From Melitaea cinxia (Eukaryota > Arthropoda > Insecta > Lepidoptera > Nymphalidae): a stretch of DNA of 64,000 nt. The position numbers and the translations under genes are program-made. Position 1 is the stretch's first letter. The number at the start of each line of letters is the position of its first letter. The DNA lies in NCBI RefSeq assembly GCF_905220565.1, contig NC_059409.1:2673501-2737500 (forward strand), written 5' to 3'. Shown here one piece after another: positions 1 to 11,197 of this stretch. The notes beneath the pieces were generated by a model. The model was not told where the DNA came from. It ran no database searches and saw only the letters and a program-made list of their open reading frames with translations.

Positions 1-443
1 ACTTTAGAAAACTTAATAGCTAGCCTTAGAATCTCTAAAAATCGACGCGAGCCCACTGTCCAAGACTATTCTACATACTGTTTTTTTTTTTATAGTTATT
101 ATTTTTATTATATTTACACTTATTTGCTAACTACAATATATGTACACCTATTTTCTAACTACAATATATGTACACTTATTTGCTAATTACAATGTACATT
201 TAACCTATGTTATTGTTAGTAGGTACTTTTTTTGTGTACTTAGAAAATCTTTTTATTCATTTAACTTTTTATTTTTATTTTTATTAATATGTTATATGAC
301 TAATCCTATCTTATTAAGTACATAATATATAAAGCCTTATCATTACAATTACAGTATCCTATACCTATACTATTACTTTTATTGTTTATTATTTATTTTA
401 CATAGATTACAATTTGATCTACGCACAATTTATACTGATTAAT
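1..443. other. AT-rich non-coding stretch with a 28-bp tandem repeat
   Basis: No coding signal is visible. Positions 116-195 hold about 2.9 tandem copies of a 28-base unit built around CTAACTACAATATATGTAC. The open frame at 140-325 is a by-product of this repeat and of T-rich sequence, not a gene. Confidence 0.6.
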
Positions 444-620
444 CTCCACTGGTGACAAGAGGGCTGGTGCATTTTTTGCCCAGAGAATCGGCATAGCGAT
501 TCAACGGGGAAATGCTGCCAGCATTCTTGGCACAGTTCCACGCGGACATGATTTATACCAAAACTATCTGTAAATATTTATTTCTTAAGTTGTGAATTGT
601 AAATATGTATAATATTTTAT
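444..620 (+). pseudogene. 5'-truncated 3' end of the same retrotransposon as at 20.4-25.4 kb
   Basis: Bases 445-573 read in frame as the last 42 residues of the endonuclease ORF found on the minus strand at 20450 (ending ...GHDLYQNYL, then TAA), followed by about 45 bases of the same 3' UTR. By eye only three substitutions separate the two copies over about 178 bases (around 98% identity). The match starts abruptly at CTCCACTGG, as expected from 5' truncation during target-primed reverse transcription. No clear target-site duplication was found. The copy is a dead fragment, but its closeness to the other one points to recent activity of the family in this lineage. Confidence 0.88.
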
Positions 621-1102
621 TTATACTTATAATATTATGATGTCTTCACACCACTACATTTTCCAACAGTAGTATAAAACAATTAGTATACAACTTTAAG
701 AGTATATGACATTTAAGTCCTTTTACGTAATGTTTCCACATTATTTTAAATAACTTAACTTTAGTAACTTGTTATAAATTAAACTTTTTTAAGCAAGAAA
801 CGATTAATTTAACCTTTAAACATTTTAAAGCCATGGTCACCTTAACCAGACCGCTCTCATCAGACGGTTATCCCAGTCCGAAAAAGTATCCTTAACCTTT
901 GAGTGGCCATCATTATATTGATAGATGCGGTCGGACAAAGATACTTTTTATTTTTTAGATCGAGCTTCAGATAAATAGTGCGAGGTGAGGAAGAAAAATG
1001 AGGGTTGAAGAGGGTATAATAATAATATTATAGATACATTTGGATTTGTTTATTTGTAATCGATGAACTTTTAAAATATTGAACACATTATGATGTTCGA
1101 TT
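621..1102. other. Unassigned AT-rich sequence
   Basis: Nothing coding is seen. A more GC-rich patch at about 835-925 (GGTCACCTTAACCAGACCG..., GATGCGGTCGG) may be an old repeat fragment; I do not recognise it. Confidence 0.4.
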
Positions 1103-1423
1103 TTTTTGGCGATTTTACTTTGTACTTAAAGGCGGAATTTTTATAATACTTTGTGTTGTGTTTTCGTAAAACATAAAATTTTCTTAAGTGCGTAAATGTT
1201 TTTACAGCCTTGACTAATGTGAGATGGTTATTACCATATAATGGTACATTATCGAAATACGATATCAAGAATCATACTAAATGTTATCATTCTCACATTA
1301 TTTAAGGCAGTAAAAACATTTACGCACTTAAGAATGTTTTATGTCTGACGAAATTACAACACAAAGTATTATAAAAAATTCCGCCTTTAAGTACAAAGTA
1401 AAAGCGCCAAAAACATTTTTCTT
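1103..1423. mobile_element. MITE-like element with about 125-bp imperfect terminal inverted repeats
   Basis: The left arm (about 1103-1231) and the reverse complement of the right arm (about 1290-1423) align over about 125 bases with scattered substitutions and small indels. Shared landmarks are TTTGTACTTAAAGGCGGAAT, ATAATACTTTGTGTTG and CTTAAGTGCGTAAATGTTTT. A 60-base centre separates them. There is no transposase, so this is a small non-autonomous fold-back or MITE copy. The divergence between the arms shows it is old. The minus-strand open frame at 1071-1268 lies inside it and is not a gene. Confidence 0.75.
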
Positions 1424-1442
1424 GTATGACTCTTTAAATGAT

Positions 1443-1702
1443 AATAAATAAATAAATATATAAATAAATAAATAAATAAGTAAATAAATAAATAAATAAA
1501 CGCTTCACACTCAACGGTTCCTTGTAAGATTTTGTCATATTATGTCGGGGGTCCGGAAACACACATAATAATACACAAGCACAAACTTCCAAGACGATAA
1601 ACATCTATATGGTAAATACAAATGTCTGACGTGAGCGGAGATCGAGCCCGCGATCGCCAGCGCAACAGTCAGTGCTGTGACCGCTGCGCCAACGTCCATT
1701 AA
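1443..1702 (-). mobile_element. tRNA-derived SINE with (TTTA)n tail
   Basis: Read on the minus strand, the sequence starts with a tRNA-like head: an A-box-like TGGCGCAGCGGT near 1690 and a B-box-like GGCTCGATCTCC near 1650. It ends in a tetranucleotide tail seen on the plus strand as (AAAT)n at 1443-1500. The head resembles the SINEs at 36.7 kb and 46.8 kb but the body differs. It is a retroposed element with a degenerate internal Pol III promoter, not a tRNA gene. Confidence 0.7.
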
Positions 1703-1944
1703 TATTTAATTAAATTTTGGACTTAATATAGCTATTTAAAATTAATAGTAAAAGTTAGCATTTATTTTTATTTATTAATATTAAAAGTTTTGCCCAATAC
1801 AGTTGAAAAATGAAACTATTAAACATGATGGATGGATTGACAAATAATTCGAATCTTGGAATTAGTTAATGTTAACTTACCCATGTATATGAAATTTCAG
1901 GGAGAATTAAACTTTTGTATTGTATTGATAATTCATCAGTATTT

Positions 1945-2427
1945 TTATAACTGACTTCAATAAAACGAGGAGGTTCTCAATTCGATTGTAACTTTTTTTA
2001 TATATGTTACTTCAAAACTTTTGACTGGGTTGACCGATTTCGATAAAAAAAATAATCGAAAGGTGGTGCGTGTCATTTCGACACCAGCAATTTATGCTAG
2101 GCTAACTCTTAAAAGTGAACTTTACAATAAAGGCTTATAAAAGGGAAAAACGTGATACCTTTTATATTAATTAAGAAACCTTTTTGAAATTTGGTATCTT
2201 TAATAGTTAATTTATTCATTGCAATTTCACAATTTTTTTTATTACATATAAAAACACATTTTATCAAGGACGCATTAAAAAAACAAACATATGGAAAAGT
2301 CGAATTGGCGTAGTATAAATTGTTGGTGTCGATTTGGTCCCATTTAAATTTATTTGAGATCTAAAAACTACTTTTATAGTTTTATCTAATAATACGCTTT
2401 TACTTGACTATTTTTTCGTCTACCTAC
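1945..2427 (-). mobile_element. Old copy of the ACCGACTTCAA-terminus repeat family
   Basis: The left end (CTGACTTCAATAAAACGAGGAGGTTCTCAATTCG) matches the reversed right end of the 48.7-kb element, and the right end (ACTATTTTTTCGTCTACCT) matches its reversed left end. Both boundaries of the family are thus present in inverse orientation, about 480 bases apart. The interior is diverged and non-coding. Confidence 0.6.
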
Positions 2428-2637
2428 AGCAGGGGATTCCAAACTTTGGGGTTCCTAAAATTCCCAAATTTTGCCCACTTTTAGGATAAATTATTTTATA
2501 GTGCCCCCCATTTTTTCACCATCTTAAAAACCAATATCACTTCAAATTAAATTAATAATTGCGAACTATATTAACGGAAATTAAACATTAATTCTAAACG
2601 AACCTATCCGTCTACCTAAACGAAAAAATAGTTGTTG

Positions 2638-2795
2638 CCTGCAGATCCGGGACCTCCAATTAAAGCAGCTGAAGGCTCCCGCAGGGGTTTTGATCGGTAT
2701 TGCACCCCCAAGTGCTGAAGCCGACATAAGGTCTAGGAATGCCTACCCGGGCATCCTGGATATCACCCGCAAATGGATCCCCCCTGAGATACCAA
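2638..2795 (+). other. Short unrecognised coding-like fragment
   Basis: A GC-rich island in AT-rich surroundings is open in one frame for about 52 codons. It reads LQIRDLQLKQLKAPAGVLIG then IAPPSAEADIRSRNAYPG and a basic stretch ITRKWIPPE. It has no ATG at its start and runs into AT-rich sequence downstream. The composition and restricted length suggest a fragment of a retroelement protein or an isolated exon. I do not recognise the family. Confidence 0.3.
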
Positions 2796-3284
2796 AAAAA
2801 ATCAATTAAATACTTTGTATTGCTTATCGATGTAATTGAAGTCTGTTTTTTTGTTTTCCAGCAAACACAATTATTATTTATCCATTTTCAGAACAGAGCA
2901 TATAAGTTGATAAAATTTATGTCACGTTCATGTTATGTATTTTTCAAGTCATTTACTTATGGATTATATTTTTAACCTTAGATATACAATTTCTAAATAA
3001 AACGATCTTTCCAATCAATCAAATGGATTCTGTTATAGACATGCACGTAAAACATCCACTGTCGTTTCAATACAGCCTGAAAATAAAAACTCCTTTAAAC
3101 CTGTGTCTAGTGAATTCCAGTTCGGTGTGCCTAGCTTTACGTAGAGAAAAATGATAGGAACAAAAAATGTTTTCAACAAAATTCACAATTTGTGTATGAA
3201 ATATGACGTAGTTTTTGAAGTGGTCTTTTTATATAAGAACAGTATATTGAAAAACAAAGTATAGGATTATAAGATAGCTCTAAT
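2796..3284. other. Unassigned AT-rich sequence
   Basis: Two overlapping short open frames occur here (2739-2975 and 2930-3154), but their composition is that of random AT-rich DNA. I see no supportable feature. Confidence 0.4.
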
Positions 3285-3420
3285 AAGTTAAGTACAACTT
3301 ACGAAACGTAACTCTCTCTCTCTTTTCTCTACTCTCTACTTTTCGTAACGCTCTTGTCACGCATTTAGCAGCTTACTTCCCAAGTTAAGCGTGTGTAAAG
3401 AAGTTTTACTTCAATAATAC
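3285..3420. repeat. Interspersed repeat, GTCACGCATT / AAGCTTACTT family
   Basis: The sequence around CGTAACGCTCTTGTCACGCAT and CAGCTTACTTCCCAAGTTAAG is the reverse complement of the repeat at 49517-49685 and is also found at 41515-41700 and 63055-63180. It is non-coding. The copies differ from one another by many substitutions. The strand of the original element is unclear. Confidence 0.65.
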
Positions 3421-3424
3421 TTAT

Positions 3425-3735
3425 TCATCATCATCATCATCACTTCAGCCTATCGCAATCCAGTGCTGGACATAGGCCTCCACAAGTTCGCACCAAAAAT
3501 GGCGTGGCCGGCGGGTTGGTGATCGTAGGGCTGGCTTTGTCGCACCAAAGACGCTGCCACCCGTCTTCGGCCTGTGCATTTCAAAGCCAGCAGTTGGATG
3601 GCTACAGTGCCATCGGTCGACTTTTTAACTTCCAAGGTGGTAGTGGAACTGTGTTATCCCTTAGTCACCTCTTACGACACCCACGGGAAGAGAGGGGGTG
3701 GCTACATTCTTTACTGCCGTAACCATACAGCACAA
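3425..3735 (-). repeat. Interspersed repeat with (ATG)n tail (family 3)
   Basis: Read on the minus strand it runs from GTGTCGTAAGAGGTGACTAA through CATCCAACTGCTGGCTTTGA to GGCCTATGTCCAGCACTGG and ends in (ATG)n, seen here as CATCATCATCATCATCA at 3425. Other copies lie at 12130, 38960, 50850, 55145 and 63815. The trinucleotide tail matches that of the RTE fragment at 57.2 kb, which suggests mobilisation by RTE machinery. The open frames at 3450-3762 are shadows of this repeat. Confidence 0.8.
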
Positions 3736-3739
3736 TTTT

Positions 3740-4343
3740 TACTAAATATGTGTAACAAATAAATTATTTTGGATATATTTATGAACGACGTGTGAAGTAG
3801 CTTTTTTTAAATTATGTTACTCGTAGCGCTTTTGAAGATTTTTTATATATATATTTATACATTATAATGCGTATCAGATCGACTTTTATTAAAAATTAAA
3901 TATTTTGCATATTTAGTGACAATATTTTACGAAAATTTTATCATATAGATATTTTACGTAAGCAACTAAAATTTTATCATATAGAAAAATGTCTGTATCT
4001 ACATACTATTAAGCTATTAATTCTAGTTTAAATTAATTATGTTAATGCACACATCGTTTAGTATTTTAATAAACGACGGTAAGCACCTGCAATTTATTCA
4101 TAATTATTTCCTTATTCGTTTTGTAACAACATCTGCTACGAAATCCGGGTTTATTTTTATGTTACGAATAAAATATGCTATAGCGACAAATATAGGGACA
4201 CTTAATAATATAATATATAATAATAATATATTACTTATTAAAGAAACCAGTGACTCATTTTGGTTAGTAAACAATATATCTTACATACTATGTTAGTTTA
4301 ATTATTACATCTTTTTTTAAATAAATAAATCTTAAACTTAAAC

Positions 4344-4344
<1 letters not shown>
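3740..4344. other. Unassigned AT-rich sequence
   Basis: Very AT-rich, with scattered short open frames of low-complexity composition (for example 4039-4296). No feature is supported. Confidence 0.4.

Positions 4345-4404
<60 letters not shown>
4345..4404. repeat. (TA)n microsatellite
   Basis: About 30 uninterrupted TA dinucleotides, directly followed by an AT-rich flank. Confidence 0.97.
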
Positions 4405-4405
<1 letters not shown>

Positions 4406-5170
4406 TTACACATTGTATGATCAAGCCAAAGAAGTTTCATTTCAGTCGTATGGTCTAAGGAACACTCGTTTTTTGTTTAATCTTATTGTTAGGGACACTA
4501 TCTAGAATAAAATATTTAAGCGATTGAAAATTAAAATTTCAATTTTATGTTAAATATCATATCAGTCACCTTATTCAATAAACAAGCTGTGTTTTTATAT
4601 ATATAAATAAATCATTATATGAGCTATAATATTAATAATATTAATAATAATATATTTTAAATTATTTTATCAATTAATTGTAACCACATGACGCTAGATT
4701 TCACTGCGACGCTACTGAACTGAAAAGTTAAAACTACCAGTGCTCTTTTTATTTATTACATAGCTCCCCTGAAAATAAGATCTGGAAACTTTTAATGTTT
4801 CTACTTAAGTACATATTTTTCTCCTTAATGTCTGAACTAATAAATATAACGGTAAGTTATTGTATGATGTATGTGCATATATATTATGACAAAAGGTATT
4901 AATTTTCCAAAATTGGGACAGTTCAGATATATATGTTAGTACATTTTAATACCTACGAGTACCAAGGAAATTCGGTTTTATTACAGTACTACTAAACTTA
5001 TTTATTTAAAATGCCGTTGTTGTTTGAAAAATTTTTAAGAAAAAATCCGTCGAGGATTAACAAAAACTTTCTTCTGTCTTTCATGCATTCTGTCATTATG
5101 CCGAGACAAACCCAATAATGGTTTAATGGCATTGTTACTGTTGAAATAAAAATATGTACCCATACATATA

Positions 5171-5181
5171 TAAATAAATAA

Positions 5182-5230
<49 letters not shown>

Positions 5231-5235
5231 CAGAC

Positions 5236-5266
<31 letters not shown>

Positions 5267-5415
5267 CGGACGGACGGACGGACGGACGGAGGGACGGACG
5301 GACGGACGGACGGACGGACGGACGGACGGACGGACGGACGGACGGACGGACGGACGGACGGACGGACGGACGGACGGACGGACGGACGGACGGACGGACA
5401 GACAGACAGACAGAC
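5171..5415. repeat. Compound tetranucleotide array AAAT-GATA-GACA-GACG-GACA
   Basis: The array is ordered. A few AAAT units lead into about 12 GATA units (about 5183-5229), then GACA units (about 5230-5260), about 34 GACG units (about 5261-5398, with one GAGG variant), and closing GACA units to 5414. Each step differs by one base, so the blocks look like successive expansions of point variants. On the minus strand it reads as a repeated Ser-Val-Arg-Pro then Ser-Val-Cys-Leu frame (5135-5512). That frame is a consequence of period four in triplet reading and not a protein. Confidence 0.95.
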
Positions 5416-5575
5416 TGGGGTGGGGACTAGAGCTCCTAAGAAGAACGAGAGCGGGGACTAAGTGTAGGTTCGGTAACGCGCTTGCAATTTTTATAGTGTT
5501 GCAGGCGTCCATAGGCTACGATAATTATTTATCATCAGGTAAGCCATTTACCATCAGGTAAATTTGTTTTTTTTT
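5416..5575 (+). repeat. Interspersed repeat, family 2, truncated
   Basis: Retains the 3' half of family 2 (GAGCTCCTAAGAAGAACGAG, GGTTCGGTAACGCGCTTGC, TGTTGCAGGCGTC, CATCAGGTAAGCC). Its 5' edge abuts the tetranucleotide array directly. Compare the full copy at 54300-54575. Confidence 0.7.
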
Positions 5576-6737
5576 TGTATACTTGCATGCTGCGTTTACC
5601 TTTAATTGGTTTTTGTAGTTAGTATTAGTTTTTAGTTTTTTAATTTTATGAATGTATTACTGTTGGTGAACCTTTTTATCAAATAAATAAGTAAATAAAA
5701 ACCGAACGCTTGTTTGCCGACCTATGCATAAAAAATATAAGATATAAATAAGTTTGAAAATCAAGAGAAAATAATTGGCATAAACATAAAAAAAATAGTC
5801 ACCGCGATTTTGAATCTATTTGCAGTTCAGTCAGTTCAGTTTTTTTTTAAGTGGTATATTAATATTTCTAGAATTTATGTTTTTCGACTCAAACGAATTT
5901 TATAGACATTCACGACTAGACCTACAAGCTATTTAATCCCTAAGTGATTACATTAATTGAGTTAGTCATGTCGCCTATTGAGTTTAAGCCCCGGCATGAA
6001 ATTTTGAAATCGAATTGAGGAAAGTCATCAAATATCGCCGCCGGCTGTGCGACCCCTTTTAATATACACATGCTTAATAAGCATTTCAATTAATCACATT
6101 TTACACCATATTTAACTAGAAATTTATTTTATAAACTGTTAAAATATATACAAAGCTTGTGTGTTTTAATGAAACTGTAGCCTATTAGAAGAAAAATATC
6201 GATATAGGGTAACCATTAATCTTTGTAGATTAATTATGCGTTTATTTTTATAAATTATTTAATTTTTGACCATGCTTACTCTTGATACTCTAAATATCTT
6301 TGATAGAACATTTTGTATGAATTGAAGTAGTAATTTTGATTACATAGGTTATTATATATGCCCCAAAACGGTATAAGTTTTCAGTAAAATTTTATAATGT
6401 ATATTTTACGAGTCATGTTCAGGAATTATATTTTTTAAATTTTCTCGATGCATTTCTTATTTTGAGTGAAAGAATCGGAAGCGTTCTATTCCGTTCTTAC
6501 GTTTACCTTTTTTTTTAAAGCATCTGTGGCTCCTTTCGCCTGTTTAGATGCGAAATATTGGCGAAAAAATAAAAATATTTCCATCCTTATTATAAAAATT
6601 AATAAAATCTTGGAAATTGCTTATATAAATAAAATATAACAAATTAAATAATAATAAAAAATTAATAAAAATTTAAAGGTAAATTAAATTTTAAAATAAA
6701 TAATTTTTAATTAAAACTTACAATTTAGGCAAACACA
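5576..6737. other. Unassigned AT-rich sequence
   Basis: No open frame of note and no recognisable repeat. A CATCAGGTAA duplication at about 5533-5562 belongs to the family 2 end. Poly-A/T and AAAT-rich runs are frequent around 6590-6720. Confidence 0.45.
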
Positions 6738-6818
6738 TTCACGCCATTTTTAGCGCGAATTTGCGGCGGTCCATCTCCAACAGTGGTCTGTGATAGGCCG
6801 AAATGATGATGATGATAC
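6738..6818 (+). repeat. 3' end fragment of family 3
   Basis: CACGCCATTTTTAGCGCGAA followed by CAACAGTGGTCTGTGATAGG and (ATG)n is the terminal piece of the family 3 repeat in plus orientation. Confidence 0.65.
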
Positions 6819-7115
6819 AATTTAAATAAATTTTAAAATAATATAATATTTTAAAATAAGCATTTCATAAATAAAACCATTGTTAGTTATAGGTCTACCC
6901 TTATCCAGTTATTATCTCTTTAAGCGAGTTAGCAAAGGCTAAGGGGTGGATTAATATTGTTAAAGGGCGTAAAATTTGTTAGAAAATTCATTTGGGAAAT
7001 AAATTTACATCAAATCATATTATGTACTAAGTATTGGTTCAGATTTATACAATAACATTATATAAAAATAGATATATCTGATATTGTTTTCTAATGTTTA
7101 CGCGAATTTTACTCA

Positions 7116-7268
7116 TTTAATGAAACAACTTTTTTCGGATTTTATCGCGGTTTATTATTAACTTTTGATTCCCGACGTTTCGGATACTTTACAGCAACCA
7201 TGGTCACGGGAGTCCTCAAAAGTTAATAATAAACCGCGATAAAATCCGAAAAAAGTTGTTTCATTAAA
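7116..7268. mobile_element. Small palindromic element with 53-bp perfect inverted repeats
   Basis: 7116-7168 and 7216-7268 are exact reverse complements (TTTAATGAAACAAC...TCGCGGTTTATTATTAACTTTTGA). The 47-base loop, read on the minus strand, contains GACTCCCGTGACCATGG and CGAAACGTCGGGA. The TCCC/GGGA pair and the GAAACGTC block are laid out like the hammerhead-like motif of the large palindrome at 21-23 kb. Here the CTGATGA core is replaced by GTGACCA, so a working ribozyme is unlikely. This is probably a remnant or non-autonomous derivative of a Penelope-like element; that assignment is inferred. Confidence 0.7.
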
Positions 7269-7894
7269 AGATATATCTGATTTAATCCTTTGATAAATGA
7301 TGATTAACCTTTAATTAACCAATAATCTTTGTTTATATGATCAATATTCTTAGATTATTAGATATGAATTATTTGAATTGTCATTTTGAGGTCTAAAATA
7401 AGTTAGACTGTAAAATATAAAAAAAATATATGAATTGAATCGTATCTAAGAGGAATAATAAGTTTGAAATGAAGTTATTAAGATAATATTTTATTACATT
7501 GCCAGTGATTCCAAAGGTTATACATATGTATTATAACCATGCATATTTAGAAGTAATTGGGCTATAAAATAGCATACTGTAACTAATTGTAGTGGAAACA
7601 GGCGTCATATAATGTTGGTTATAGCACAAGAAACACCGAGTTAACTTCTAGTCCTTGCACATATGCTAAGTAACAAACTTTTATTCATAATTTTGACAAA
7701 TAGCATCAGTGAAATAAATATGTATCGTTTGAAATATGTACCAAGTTTTTTAATTTAATTTTCTTTTTGAACAACTCAACAAAAGTTGATATTTAATATT
7801 GATTCTTAAATAGTTTGCTAGACGGTAAATATTTTAATAAATATGATTTGTTTATGGTAAACACAGTACTAGTTCAGACGTAAACGATAAGCTG

Positions 7895-8065
7895 GGCATT
7901 ATTAAACGAAAATAAAAAAAATTGTAGCATTTTTTTCAGAGTCTCCCGTGACCAAAGCGTTTAAAACGTCGGCAAAATATCGACAGTTTCAAAATGACAA
8001 TCGCGGTAATTTCCGTAAAATCAAATGTCTACAGTGACGTGGGAGTGAGAAGTGAGTTTTAAAAC
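7895..8065. repeat. Diverged relative of the 7.1-kb hairpin loop
   Basis: GTCTCCCGTGACCAAAGCG followed by TTTAAAACGTCGGC repeats the order of blocks in the 7.1-kb loop, here without inverted arms. The flank (CGCGGTAATTTCCGTAAAAT) also echoes the 7.1-kb arms. It is a decayed copy. Confidence 0.45.
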
Positions 8066-8703
8066 ATATAACATAATTTTAAACTAAGTTTGAGAAAAAT
8101 TTATAGTATTCATTTAATTCCTGGTAAAAATATTACATTAATGTTATAGTATAGGAGAAATAGGTAAGAAAAGTATACGATCAAAGATGTCCACTCTCAT
8201 CCAGAGCTTATAATAATTGACCGCAAGCTGTAGTGCTTTGAGGTATTATCAGAGGATCATTTGCAAATACACATAAAACCACAAGACGTGTAACGTAACG
8301 TATATCCATTGTAATATTATTACTATTATAATCGTTCATCATCATTCAATATCAGTAATTCACGCAAAATCACGACATCAATCCACAAACAACTTTAATA
8401 GTATCTCGCAGACACCTGATTTATTTTATCAACATTAGTTATTATCTTTACTTCGAGTCAAAACAGAAAAAAGTATTGTTTATTTTCACGTTCGTGAATT
8501 CGTCAATATTAAAATTAAGTAACATATGTGCTATTTTCTTATTTTCAAAATGAAAATTCCTAAATAGGTTATAGTAGCTAGTTTTCGATAATTTATCCGT
8601 CATTGCAATCTTTGCGAATTTCACTGAATAAGTTAAAAAAAATTAAAACACAAACATAAGCATGTAGGCTAAAAAATAAAATAATAAAACATTTAAAAAG
8701 ATA

Positions 8704-8755
8704 GATACAAAAATATGAAAAAAAAACCTACGATCTTTTTTCATATTTTTGTATC
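8704..8755. repeat. Perfect 20-bp quasi-palindrome
   Basis: GATACAAAAATATGAAAAAA (8704-8723) and its exact reverse complement (8736-8755) are separated by 12 bases. It lies immediately upstream of a 5'-truncated SINE that begins at about 8757. This suggests template switching or fold-back synthesis when that SINE was inserted. Confidence 0.8.
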
Positions 8756-8756
8756 T

Positions 8757-9010
8757 GATGTTTGCTGTGGTCTGGCTGTTCGTGCAGTCCTTGTGGGTCT
8801 CCCCACCGTGCCTCGGAGAGCACGTTAAGCCATCGGTCCCAGTTGTTATCATGTACGTTGATAGCCATCGTTAATCTTAGTGGGGAATATATCCACCAAC
8901 CCGTATTGGAGCAGCGTGGTGGATTAAGCTCTGATTCTTCTCCAACATGGGGAAAGAGGCCTATGCCCAGCAGTGGGATAATACAGGCTGAAGCGCGATA
9001 CTGTTTTTAC
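8757..9010 (+). mobile_element. tRNA-SINE (family 1), 5'-truncated
   Basis: Lacks the tRNA head but keeps the body: GTGGTCTGGCTGTTCGTGCA, GTGCCTCGGAGAGCACGTTA, GGTCCCAGTTGTTATCATGT, GGAGCAGCGTGGTGGATTAA and ATGCCCAGCAGTGGGATAAT. Collinear with the full-length copy at 36663-37015. Confidence 0.85.
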
Positions 9011-10425
9011 AATTAAAAGCATAGTTTAATTGTAGAAACATTATCGCGTCGCTCAAATTATGCGAGACACATATAAATTTTATTACAATAAAATAAGAAT
9101 ATGATCTAACCATAATTTATTTATATGCAAAATGGAAAATAGATACCTGTAATTGAAATGCGTACAATAAATTTCTTTTTATATCATTTGAGAAATATTC
9201 GCTCGGAATACGAAACAACTTTGTAAGATGATAACGACTTAATTTTTGAATACTCTTCGTTGGCAGGTCACGTTCTAGTGGATACGTAAAAAACGTATAA
9301 ATCCGAACCGCTACCGCTGGATGGAAGCGAATTTACCTTGTAGATGCGTTTATTAGGATTTATCGTGAAATATTCTGTTTTTTATGTCATGATAAGAATG
9401 TAATATAATTATTATAGCTTATAATTTAATATCAAAAAAGACGTAAGGTAATAACTACAAAACAATGTGTTCATCTGTTACGCAAGTTGTAATAACTGAG
9501 CAATAATGGTCCATCGTAATGTCAAATTATACATTTCGTAATGTCAAGTTCTTACATGAGATTCGGGAGCTGAAACGGATAAGGTTTTATTGTTTGTTCT
9601 GAAGTTGACAATAAGGAACGTTTTGCGATTACGTAATGAAATAAATTAATATCATTATCTTTGTAAAAAGATCGTATTTGTCAAGCAACAGAATATTTTT
9701 GGGCTATGATGTAATTTAAATGAAGAAAATTGTAACTTCCCAAATTATCATATATATTAATATGCTAAGGAGTTTGCCGCCCTTTTTAGAAAAGACCTCA
9801 CAATTATTACACATAAATTATATATCATTATATAGATAATTGCTTGCTCTACCAGTATGAATAACTAAAAAATGTATTATTGCTTTTTATTTTGTAAATT
9901 AATTAATTAGTAAAATCTTATATATCGAGACACAATACGGCAATGCTGCCATCTGGTGGCTTTAATTTTGAAACAACGACAATATGATTGACGGTCGGTA
10001 AATTATTTGTTCAATTTCAAATCAACTCACGTATAAATACTTTTTTTGCAATTTGTAAACTGATAATTATTATACTTATTTAGTGTGTATTATTCGCACG
10101 AGTATGGCTAGTATTACGTATACATCTAAAAAGGTTCTCTCTCTTATACATTTTTAAAAATTATTATTTAAAAAAGTCAACACAAACATTTCAAAATTTC
10201 AATAATAGAACTCTTTTGCTATTACTCCTATATAAACTTTTTCAAAAAGAATGATTTCATCACTGACTACTTATTGACAAACGAATTTACCAGATTGTTG
10301 ATAAGTTGATAAATATTATATTTAAGGAAGTCTATTCATGGAACACACAAGTAAAACCATAAAAATCTCCTATAAACCAATTATTATAAAGCATATAAAC
10401 TTTATACACGCTAACTTTATAGCTA
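9011..10425. other. Unassigned AT-rich sequence
   Basis: No open frame above about 60 codons and no clear repeat. The block GCTGCCATCTGGTGGC at about 9946 resembles motifs seen in many insect transposon flanks but cannot be placed. Confidence 0.45.
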
Positions 10426-10429
10426 CTCA

Positions 10430-10505
10430 TATATGAAGACAATTCTCCTACTTGAAGAAAGAGGTTTAAGCCGTGGGATGTTACAGGCTGAATCTATCAA
10501 AAAGG
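10430..10505 (+). repeat. 3' tip of tRNA-SINE family 1
   Basis: GAAAGAGGTTTAAGCCGTGG and GATGTTACAGGCTGAATC correspond to the last bases of family 1. A very short, diverged fragment. Confidence 0.5.
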
Positions 10506-11197
10506 TTATATATGTATTAATAAACTACACAGTTGCAGTTGTTTGTTTTATTTCAAATTGTTTAAATTAAAAATGAATCTGTGTATTCGAAAACATTCAT
10601 TCTATGTTTATACTTAGTTAAACCACAGGATAATTTATATTTCCGTTGAATTTCCATCCCGGTAAATGCAGCTAAACGGGGCAAAAATATTACCGTACAT
10701 TATTCTATTTTGTGCAAAATGATAATAAAAGCTGCATGTGTTGCTATTTGTCACAAAGCTTACATTTACGTACAGTTGATTCAATACTAAATGTACATTT
10801 TACGCCATACTAGTCGTGGTTTTAAATGTATTGTATTTTGGTATTAATATGGCCTAAAACTGAAAATAATAATAGGATGCAAACTGTGAAAATATTTTGC
10901 TAAAGTTGTAGTTAATAATTATATATATAGGTATTTAGACATACAATCCTACCTAACAGTTGTTATAAAATATAGCATATGAAAAATTTCGGTTTATATA
11001 AAACGCCATCTAGCGGCAAATAGATTGATTACTTTACTAAGAGTACATCTTGTATTATATTTACGATGTTTTTAATATTATGTATTATTTAGAATTATTG
11101 TTTTTATTATACATTAATTTTCTTCACTAATTATTATTAACGATTGATAAAGATCATTTATTTATGTTATATACAATCTGTGAATTTATCAAAATTA

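Noticed and set aside
3450..3762. Overlapping ORFs of 61-72 codons
   Set aside because: They lie entirely in a family 3 repeat and recur in every copy (12.1, 38.9, 51.0 and 55.2 kb).
5135..5512. 125-codon Ser-Val-Arg-Pro repeat protein
   Set aside because: It is the tetranucleotide array read in triplets. There are no flanking coding features.
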